Shown here: piece after piece, positions 1 through 5,856 of the stretch
Numbering within the stretch: the stretch's first letter is position 1
Layout: each line of letters starts with the position of its first letter
Assembly: GCA_035291405.1 (NCBI GenBank)
Contig: DATDSD010000042.1
Location: forward strand, 1-6,867
Source of the DNA: UBA12026 sp035291405
Lineage (GTDB): Bacteria > Patescibacteriota > Microgenomatia > UBA8517
Direction: 5' to 3'
Length of the DNA stretch: 6,867 nt
Notes under the pieces: generated by a model
Databases searched by the model: none
Seen by the model: the letters and a program-made list of their open reading frames with translations, nothing else
Told to the model about the DNA's origin: nothing
Made by a program: the position numbers and the translations under genes

Positions 1-2305
1 CTATTCTTTCAATTTCTCTTTGTTTATTTAGACTGACAGATTTATTTAATATTATAGTAGATCTTAGTTTACCGTTTATCATAATTGCAATTGTTGTATT
101 TTCTTCTTGTACGTCTGCCGTGGCAATTGGCCATTGTTGATCATGAACAGAAGATTCTTTTTTACTGAATCCATGCCATAACTCCTCTGAAATATACGGT
201 GCGAAAGGTGACAATATAATTAAAAATTTCTTAGCATCTTCTTTAGATAAAATTACTTCTTTCTTTTCCCATTCATTCAAAAATATCATTAAGGATGCCA
301 CAGCCGTATTATGTTTTAACTTGTCAATATCACCACCCACCTTAATAATGGTTTTTTTTAATAAATATAACAGTTCTTTGGAAGTTGTGTCGTTAAATTT
401 ACTTTCATCGTTGAAAATATTCCAAATTTTATTCATAAATCTTCTCGCGCCTTCAATTCCCTTTATACTCCAAGGCATAGTTTGATCATAGGGTCCCATA
501 AAAGCTAAATATGTTCTTAATGTGTCACATCCATATTTTTCAATCATGTCATCAGGGTTAATAACATTTCCTTTCGATTTACTCATTTTGGACCCATCTT
601 CAGCCAAAATCATTCCGTGCTGTCTTCTTGACTTATATGGTTCTTTTCCTGGAACAACCCCAATATCGTTTAAGAATTTGTGCCAGAATCTGGAATAGAG
701 AAGATGTAGTGTGGTATGTTCAGCTCCACCTAAATACAAGTCTACAGGCATCCAATATCGTAACTTTTTTAAATCTGCTAATGCATTATTGTTATTTGGA
801 TCACAATACCTTAAATAATACCAAGATGAACCTGCCCAGTTTGGCATAGTGTCAGTTTCTCTTTTTGCTGGACCGTTACATTTAGGACAAGTTGTATTAA
901 CCCAGTCGATTATATTAGCGAGTGGTGATTCACCAGTTTTTGTTGGTTGATACTTTTCAATTTGGGGTAATTTTAAGGGTAGTCGATCTTCAGGTATAGG
1001 CACCAAACCGCACATTGGACAATTAACTATAGGGATAGGTTCTCCCCAATAATGTTGACGAGAAAATATCCAATCCCGTAAATGATATATTGTCTCTTTT
1101 CTAGCTTTATTACCTAAATCTTTAATTATTTTTTCTTGTGCTTCTTTATAATTTAGTCCATCATATTTTCCAGAGTTAATTAATTTATCATCCTTAATTA
1201 CTTCTCGAATTGGTAAGCTAAACTTATTTGCAAATTCTCTATCACGCTCATCATGCGCAGGAACTCCCATTATTGCCCCAGTTCCATAACTGGAAAGTAC
1301 AAAATCTGATATCCAAATTGGTACTTTTTCCCCGCTTGTTGGATTAACCGCATCTACTTGAGTATTAACACCTGTTTTTTCTTTTACTGATTCACTTCTC
1401 TCCCTCTCTGATTTCCTGGATACCTTAACTAAATAATCAGCAACCTCTTTATTTGTTTGTCCCAATTCTTTAGCTAAAGGATGCTCCGGAGCGAGGATAA
1501 CAAAAGAAACTCCAAAAATAGTATCAATACGAGTAGTAAAAATTGCTATCTCTTTAGTTTCATATTCTCTTCTGGCATTTTCAAACTTAACAATTGTACC
1601 CTCGTTTCTCCCAATCCAGTTTCTTTGAGATTGTTTAACTGATGTAGGATAATCTACTAAGTCTAATTCATCAGCTAATCGATCAGCGTAAGCAGTAATC
1701 TTTAATATCCATTGTTTTTGAGATCTTAGCTCTGATTCTGTGCCACATCGCTCACATTTACTATCTATTATTTCCTCGTTTGCCAAAATGATTTTACATG
1801 AAGGACACCATCCTACAGCAGCTTCAGCTTTATATGCTAACCCTTTTTCATAAAACTTTAAAAATATCCATTGCGTCCATTTGAAGTAATTTGGATCTGT
1901 CGTATTAATTTCTCTATCCCAATTATATGCTAAGGCTAATTTTTTCATCTGAGCTTTAAATCTATCAGTATTTTTTTTTGTCGCTATCGCAGGCTGTATA
2001 CCAGTTTTAATAGCAAAATTTTCAGTTGGAAGGCCAAAAGCATCCCAGCCTGTTGGATACAAAACATTAAATCCAGATAATCTTTTTTTGCGGACTAATA
2101 TATCTAATATTATGTTTGTGAATGCATGTCCTAAATGAAGACCTTCCCCTGACGGATACGGAAATTCTATGAGGGCATAAAACTTAGGCTTATCATTAAA
2201 GTCATCAGCTTTTTGAGAATTCTTCTTTTCCCAAATATCTTGCCACTTATGTTCAATATTTTTATGATTGTAATCAAATTTCGTCATAATATAATCGTTG
2301 TTCAT
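1..2305 (-). CDS. leuS: Leucyl-tRNA synthetase, 3' end cut by window edge
   Basis: Class I aminoacyl-tRNA synthetase that charges tRNA-Leu with leucine in the cytoplasm. One uninterrupted frame gives 768 residues, running off the left edge. Motifs in order: ATP-binding HLGH (HIGH variant) at residues 57-60; zinc knuckle Cys167/Cys170/Cys184/Cys187; CP1 editing domain with TTRIDT at 257-262 and GVPAHDERD with its Asp near 352, so the proofreading site looks intact; a second Cys-pair segment and RETDTMPNWAGSSWYY before the catalytic KMSKS at 573-577; then the anticodon-binding helical domain. The visible end lies in the C-terminal domain after INGKLRS, so roughly 30-40 residues are probably missing. 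The start at 2305 is the first ATG and has AAAGG 13 bases upstream. The in-frame ATG at 2287 (MTKFDYNHK) matches where many family members begin but has no such site. The wording is bacterial and CPR-like. Divergent from the nucleotidyltransferase gene. Confidence 0.97.
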   Translation of the reverse strand, partial: MNNDYIMTKFDYNHKNIEHKWQDIWEKKNSQKADDFNDKPKFYALIEFPYPSGEGLHLGHAFTNIILDILVRKKRLSGFNVLYPTGWDAFGLPTENFAIKTGIQPAIATKKNTDRFKAQMKKLALAYNWDREINTTDPNYFKWTQWIFLKFYEKGLAYKAEAAVGWCPSCKIILANEEIIDSKCERCGTESELRSQKQWILKITAYADRLADELDLVDYPTSVKQSQRNWIGRNEGTIVKFENARREYETKEIAIFTTRIDTIFGVSFVILAPEHPLAKELGQTNKEVADYLVKVSRKSERERSESVKEKTGVNTQVDAVNPTSGEKVPIWISDFVLSSYGTGAIMGVPAHDERDREFANKFSLPIREVIKDDKLINSGKYDGLNYKEAQEKIIKDLGNKARKETIYHLRDWIFSRQHYWGEPIPIVNCPMCGLVPIPEDRLPLKLPQIEKYQPTKTGESPLANIIDWVNTTCPKCNGPAKRETDTMPNWAGSSWYYLRYCDPNNNNALADLKKLRYWMPVDLYLGGAEHTTLHLLYSRFWHKFLNDIGVVPGKEPYKSRRQHGMILAEDGSKMSKSKGNVINPDDMIEKYGCDTLRTYLAFMGPYDQTMPWSIKGIEGARRFMNKIWNIFNDESKFNDTTSKELLYLLKKTIIKVGGDIDKLKHNTAVASLMIFLNEWEKKEVILSKEDAKKFLIILSPFAPYISEELWHGFSKKESSVHDQQWPIATADVQEENTTIAIMINGKLRSTIILNKSVSLNKQREIERI

Positions 2306-2308
2306 TTT

Positions 2309-2330
2309 AACACAAAACCTTTAGTGTGTT
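2309..2330 (-). promoter_or_regulatory. Hairpin in leuS leader with SD-like AAAGG in its loop
   Basis: On the minus strand AACACA and TGTGTT (2325-2330 and 2309-2314) form a 6-bp inverted repeat around a 10-base loop (2315-2324). The loop contains most of CTAAAGG, the only Shine-Dalgarno-like string upstream of leuS. The structure ends three bases before the start codon. It may present or mask the ribosome site, but a 6-bp AT-rich stem is weak and could be chance. No T-box riboswitch fits in this short leader. Confidence 0.3.
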
Positions 2331-2340
2331 GATTTACCCG

Positions 2341-2358
2341 AAAGTTCGTATAAACTTT
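2341..2358. promoter_or_regulatory. Inverted repeat AAAGTT-6-AACTTT in divergent intergenic region
   Basis: A 6-bp perfect inverted repeat with a 6-base spacer (CGTATA) lies between the two divergent genes and covers the -10-like strings of both directions. It could be an operator or simply the AT-rich symmetry of overlapping promoters. No regulator gene is visible in the window. Confidence 0.25.
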
Positions 2359-2376
2359 AATTTACCATGAGAGCAA
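2347..2376 (-). promoter_or_regulatory. leuS: Possible leuS promoter (TTGCTC-18-TATACG)
   Basis: Read on the minus strand, TTGCTC (2376-2371) and TATACG (2352-2347) are separated by 18 bases, a tolerable sigma-70-like arrangement. It would give a leader of about 35 bases containing the hairpin at 2309-2330. The -35 element would lie inside the first codons of the divergent gene. The match to consensus is imperfect, so this is only a candidate. Confidence 0.2.
2349..2354 (+). promoter_or_regulatory. Possible -10 box TATAAA of the nucleotidyltransferase gene
   Basis: TATAAA ends 12 bases before the ATG at 2367. If used, transcription would begin about six bases before the start codon, giving a nearly leaderless mRNA. 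That fits the absence of any Shine-Dalgarno sequence in the preceding bases (AACTTTAATTTACC). No good -35 element at 16-18 bases is apparent; TTGATT at 2329-2334 is only 14 bases away. Confidence 0.2.
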
Positions 2377-3020
2377 TTATACTTGCTGCAGGATTTGCAT
2401 TTAGATTCCAAGGTCAATCCAAACCCTTCCTGAAAATTAATGGAGAGCCAATTATTGTTCGGCTTGTAAACCAACTTAAAGGGTACGGTGTAGAACCTGT
2501 ATATATAGTTGTTGGTTATCAAGCCGAAAGATTTCTCCAACTTGAAAATGTCTCTTTAATACACAATATAAACTATCAGAAAGCGGATAACGCACTTTCT
2601 ATGAAGGTAGCCTTAGATACAATTGGTTTTGAAGACAGTTTAATGTTGGATGCGGATTTGGTTTTAAGCGAAGGCGCACTTACGCCCTTGTTAGATGCTT
2701 ACAATAAAGAAAGAGATTCTATGTCTTTGGTCGATTTTGATTTTAGTGATCCTGAAGCCATGAAAGTCATCTTGAAAAACAATCGAATAATAGGATACTC
2801 CAAGGAAAAAGGTGTAGGAGCAGATGTTTGTGAATTGGTAACTAAAAATGTGTTAGAAAATATATATGATGATTTAGACAAAGTTAAGTGGTGGGGAGTG
2901 GGTGTGGGAGAAAATAAAATCAATGCAAAAGCAATTTCTACAGCAAAAGGTACTAAATGGATTGAAATTGATACACCAAAGGATTATGAAACAGCTAAGA
3001 AAAAATTCGAGTTGGAATAA
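2367..3020 (+). CDS. Nucleotidyltransferase, phosphocholine/sugar-phosphate cytidylyltransferase-like
   Basis: A 217-residue single-domain GT-A-fold NTP transferase that should condense an NTP with a phosphorylated small molecule and release pyrophosphate. The N-terminal signature LAAGFAFRF...SKPFL (residues 6-22) is the nucleotide-binding loop; Lys19 matches the conserved signature lysine. LDADLV (94-99) supplies the metal-binding aspartates, and the C-terminal WIEIDTPKDYETA (198-210) is typical of phosphocholine, aminoethylphosphonate and inositol-phosphate cytidylyltransferases and related sugar-phosphate enzymes, with Asp202 as probable second metal ligand. The second Gly of the usual GxGxR is Ala here, which related families tolerate. 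The signature begins at residue 3, so the ATG start is secure. There is no left-handed beta-helix or other extra domain. It stands alone, divergent from leuS and convergent with the sulfation operon. Base and substrate cannot be named; a CTP-using headgroup enzyme is the best guess. Confidence 0.85.
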   Translation: MRAIILAAGFAFRFQGQSKPFLKINGEPIIVRLVNQLKGYGVEPVYIVVGYQAERFLQLENVSLIHNINYQKADNALSMKVALDTIGFEDSLMLDADLVLSEGALTPLLDAYNKERDSMSLVDFDFSDPEAMKVILKNNRIIGYSKEKGVGADVCELVTKNVLENIYDDLDKVKWWGVGVGENKINAKAISTAKGTKWIEIDTPKDYETAKKKFELE

Positions 3021-3043
3021 ACCAATTAGCTTATTTATTCCAA
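3012..3043. terminator. Candidate bidirectional hairpin between convergent genes
   Basis: TTGGAATAAA (3012-3021) and TTTATTCCAA (3034-3043) form a perfect 10-bp stem with a 12-base loop. The left arm contains the stop codon of the plus-strand gene, and the loop and right arm contain the last codons and stop of the minus-strand decarboxylase. On the plus strand a short T-run (TTTT, 3047-3050) follows closely. The stem is AT-rich, so intrinsic termination would be weak. Position exactly between two converging genes is the main support. Confidence 0.45.
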
Positions 3044-4683
3044 ACCTTTTCGTCAAAGATTTTTTTCTGATTAATTAATGTTTCGACCGTTTCAGTTGCA
3101 TTTTTTTCACTAAAGTGAGGAGACGTTGGATACAACTTTACGGCAACTACTCCGATGCCATCGGTTGCTTTTATATAACTGCTAGTAACTGAATATTCAA
3201 TACCTATTCCTTTATCGATTCTTGTTTTTTTGTCCCATTTGAAAAAGGCGTTGATATATTTGTTATCCTCCTCCAATTCCCCCCTTGAATAATCATATAT
3301 GTCTTTAATATTTCGATATCCTGGAATTAATCTAATCATTGTTACAAATCCTTCTGAGTCAGGATTCAAGGTAAAGATGCCTTTGGTGTTTTTGATTAAT
3401 TTTCTCATTTTGATAGTTTGCTCAACTAAATTTGATAGATTTCTCCTGATACCGTTTAACCCCAATACTTTAAGTGAAACTAAAGCAGCCAATGCTGCTC
3501 CCGCGGCTCTTGTAGTTTCTAATGTATAATCAACGGGTGAAAACGAACTAAACTCTTGTGCAAGTTGATGAATTTCTGTTTTTGCGCTTATTTTTTTAGA
3601 AAGCAATGATATGTCTTCGAACTTATTTACTATAATTAAGCTACTATCTGCAGGTGTTGCACCGACTCCTTTGTGAAAATCAATTCCCCAAGAGTCAGCT
3701 AATCTCACCTGAGATATCTTTTCATATTGATTTTTTAAAGGAAGTAAAGCATCAGTTGAAATTTCCAATTCATTTTTGTTAAAATCGTAATCTTTAAAAG
3801 AGAGCCAAGACCATCCAATAACAGAATCTACATGAATATGGGGTTTATATGGTAGTTTATATTCTTCAGTTAGTTTATCTCTTAATACTACAAATTCTTT
3901 GATATTATCGATAGTATGGTCGTAAGTTGTACCTCCATTAATTAGGATTGCCGCTAATTTATACCCCTCTTGTAATATTCTACGAGCTTTTTCTTCAGCA
4001 TCCGAAAGATTACTCGACCTGTCTTTATTGGCTTTTATTGTTGAAACATTATCAAGACCTACTCCCAACCAATCTGCATTTGAAGGATGAGAGAAATGGC
4101 AATCTTCTGTTAATAAAATCTTAACCTTACCGTCCAATCCGGAGAAACTGGAGTTTGGACTACATTTTTTAATTCCTATCTTCATTGCATATAAATTTGT
4201 TGAAGTACCACCAAAAGTAAATAAACCATAGGGCTTGGTCTCTATATTCGCCAATCTTGCTAATATTTTTGTAACGGCATGTTCTGCGACTAACGTATTT
4301 CCAGACAAGCCGCTGTTTACATTGTGAACATTTTCATCCAGAGCTAATGAATAAATAACAGAAGCAGCCAGATTACTCGAAGCGCAGATATTATATAAAA
4401 TATTAGGGCTTCTCCACCTTGGTACACCAATAAATAAATCATTTACTACATCCTTTAGTAAATCTATATAGTCATTTCCTTCAACTTCCACCCGAGAATA
4501 TTTTTCGATTAGATAGTCGTAGGCATTTTCGTCATATGACCCAGGATATCTTGGCTGCCCATTGTTTTCTAATTTTCCATATAATGTTTTCTTAATGCTT
4601 GAGATTGCGAAAGCAAAAGAATCATCCTCGTACGATAGGGGAAATAGCACTTTTATCTTGTTATAGATGTCATTATTATTCAT
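3031..4683 (-). CDS. Group II PLP-dependent amino acid decarboxylase
   Basis: A 550-residue fold-type I, pyridoxal-phosphate-dependent decarboxylase of the group II family (glutamate, aspartate, aromatic amino acid, diaminobutyrate, cysteine sulfinate decarboxylases), expected to release CO2 from an L-amino acid and give an amine. Visible landmarks: GGTSTNLYAM at 158-167 (phosphate cup); EDCHFSHPS at 193-201 with His196 as the ring-stacking residue; INGGTTYDHT near 248-257; HVDSVIGWSW at 284-293 with Asp286 for the pyridine nitrogen; DFHKGVGATPADSS at 335-348 with Lys338 as Schiff-base lysine; and the downstream TRAAGAALAALVSLKVLG helix. All key residues are present. Substrate cannot be predicted. 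The first ATG lies 3 bases after the sulfotransferase stop with no Shine-Dalgarno, suggesting translational coupling. It is the last gene of the operon. Roughly 90 residues precede the core, longer than minimal members; a charged segment near 465-492 may be an insertion. Confidence 0.9.
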   Translation of the reverse strand: MNNNDIYNKIKVLFPLSYEDDSFAFAISSIKKTLYGKLENNGQPRYPGSYDENAYDYLIEKYSRVEVEGNDYIDLLKDVVNDLFIGVPRWRSPNILYNICASSNLAASVIYSLALDENVHNVNSGLSGNTLVAEHAVTKILARLANIETKPYGLFTFGGTSTNLYAMKIGIKKCSPNSSFSGLDGKVKILLTEDCHFSHPSNADWLGVGLDNVSTIKANKDRSSNLSDAEEKARRILQEGYKLAAILINGGTTYDHTIDNIKEFVVLRDKLTEEYKLPYKPHIHVDSVIGWSWLSFKDYDFNKNELEISTDALLPLKNQYEKISQVRLADSWGIDFHKGVGATPADSSLIIVNKFEDISLLSKKISAKTEIHQLAQEFSSFSPVDYTLETTRAAGAALAALVSLKVLGLNGIRRNLSNLVEQTIKMRKLIKNTKGIFTLNPDSEGFVTMIRLIPGYRNIKDIYDYSRGELEEDNKYINAFFKWDKKTRIDKGIGIEYSVTSSYIKATDGIGVVAVKLYPTSPHFSEKNATETVETLINQKKIFDEKVWNK

Positions 4684-4686
4684 GAC

Positions 4687-5826
4687 TTATTTTACAACAT
4701 TTTCTTTTATCTCAACTAAGTCAAAAAACTTTTTTGAAATATACGGATATTTATTTTCAATTACTAACTTGAGACGTAAACAGTTCTGTTTTTGATTCTT
4801 TTTTTGGTTTTTATTTTTAGGTAAAAAGCTTTTACAAAGTAGGTAAGATTCTATTGGATTTGACTTTGGTAGTGTACTTTCAATAAAAGATTCGCTTAAT
4901 ACAAAATCAGCATTAGGTTTACAAATGTTATTTTTGTTTAAATACATCTCTATAAATACTGGTAATATGTTTGTTAAAAAATAGTTTTGGAGTTGATCGT
5001 CATAAATATCTATATCTTTAGGAGCATCATGTTTAGGATCTAATGAATCAAATGAACAACTATTTATAGCATATCCTAACCATGCGCCTTTTCTGAATTC
5101 TTTATCTTTATCTGTGTCATTTACTATATATTTGGGCCTGAAAAAATTTTCTCCACTTCCAACCTTCCAATCTTTAAGTATTTTAACTGGATCAATATCT
5201 AAATTGAAATGTTTTAGAAGTTTTTTAATAGAATCCAAAGGATCGTATCTAAATGTTATACTGCTTATAATTGCTAAATATTTTTGTCGAGGCTCATTCA
5301 TTGATTTAATTAAATATTCTTCAGTAATATTCAATAGTCTAAGTAGGTTTTCCCAGTAATTTAATGCAAGATCTTCGAATGGTATTCTAGGTAAATTTGC
5401 CAATATCTGTTGATAATTAAGTTTGTCTACATCGTAGTCATCCAAATCATTTGCATATCTTGAAGCCATAGAAAATATTTGTCTGGATGGTTCTCGTATT
5501 ACAAAAATAAATCTATTAGCAAGGTTTACTAATTGTTCCCATTCTTCTGGCCCGATGAATTTAGATAGATCCTTTATGACGATTTTTGCTGGCTGATTTT
5601 TAAACTGTTGCTGAAGTTGGATTATTCTTTCATATACTATTCTGCACCCATCGTTAAAATCTTTTCTTCGTCTTTGGTGGAACGGTTCATGTATTTGTCC
5701 ATTTCCGTATTCTGATAGGGCAATTTCAAACACGGTGGAGAGAGTTCTGGGGGGAGAAATAATATAAAGTATTTCCAGCTCACCCGTGGAAACAAGCTGT
5801 TTTAATTTTTCAAAATAATTTATCAT
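4687..5826 (-). CDS. PAPS-dependent sulfotransferase family protein
   Basis: A 379-residue P-loop-like sulfotransferase, expected to move the sulfuryl group of PAPS onto an acceptor. The N-terminal ISPPRTLST (residues 23-31) corresponds to the 5'-phosphosulfate loop (family SxPRxxST), followed by QIHEPFH at 44-50. FVIREPSRQIFSMASRY (108-124) fits the 3'-phosphate-binding strand-helix, with Arg111 and Ser119 the likely PAP ligands. The PRTLST...EP form resembles a bacterial branch often left as sulfotransferase family protein, not a well characterised carbohydrate enzyme, so the acceptor is unknown. There is no signal peptide or membrane segment, so it should be cytosolic. A Lys/Asn/Gln-rich stretch (337-348) precedes a short C-terminal domain. 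It starts 20 bases after the CysN-CysC stop, with only a weak ribosome site, and ends 3 bases before the decarboxylase. The adjoining APS kinase, which makes PAPS, strongly supports the assignment. Confidence 0.85.
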   Translation of the reverse strand: MINYFEKLKQLVSTGELEILYIISPPRTLSTVFEIALSEYGNGQIHEPFHQRRRKDFNDGCRIVYERIIQLQQQFKNQPAKIVIKDLSKFIGPEEWEQLVNLANRFIFVIREPSRQIFSMASRYANDLDDYDVDKLNYQQILANLPRIPFEDLALNYWENLLRLLNITEEYLIKSMNEPRQKYLAIISSITFRYDPLDSIKKLLKHFNLDIDPVKILKDWKVGSGENFFRPKYIVNDTDKDKEFRKGAWLGYAINSCSFDSLDPKHDAPKDIDIYDDQLQNYFLTNILPVFIEMYLNKNNICKPNADFVLSESFIESTLPKSNPIESYLLCKSFLPKNKNQKKNQKQNCLRLKLVIENKYPYISKKFFDLVEIKENVVK

Positions 5827-5838
5827 GTATCAACTTTT

Positions 5839-5856
5839 AATTGAAACTATTCAATT
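5839..5856. repeat. Small inverted repeat at the cysNC/sulfotransferase junction
   Basis: AATTGAA (5839-5845) and TTCAATT (5850-5856) form a 7-bp inverted repeat with a 4-base loop containing the cysNC stop codon. There is no U-tract after it on the minus strand, so it is not an intrinsic terminator. It could protect a processed mRNA end or be chance in AT-rich sequence. Confidence 0.25.

Noticed and set aside
628..849. 73-codon open frame on the plus strand
   Set aside because: Lies wholly inside leuS on the opposite strand; the protein has no recognisable features, and the LeuRS frame is conserved throughout.
2306..2366. T-box riboswitch upstream of leuS
   Set aside because: Only 61 bases are available and no specifier loop, T-box sequence or terminator/antiterminator pair can be seen.
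2334..2540. 68-codon open frame on the minus strand
   Set aside because: Antisense to the start of the nucleotidyltransferase gene, whose signature motif is encoded there; no supporting motif of its own.
2699..3056. Two minus-strand open frames (74 and 60 codons)
   Set aside because: Shadows of the nucleotidyltransferase and of the convergent gene ends; no domain or ribosome site supports them.
3299..3529. 76-codon open frame on the plus strand
   Set aside because: Antisense to the conserved C-terminal part of the decarboxylase.
5114..5359. 81-codon open frame on the plus strand
   Set aside because: Antisense to the sulfotransferase; hydrophobic look is explained by the AT-rich complement.
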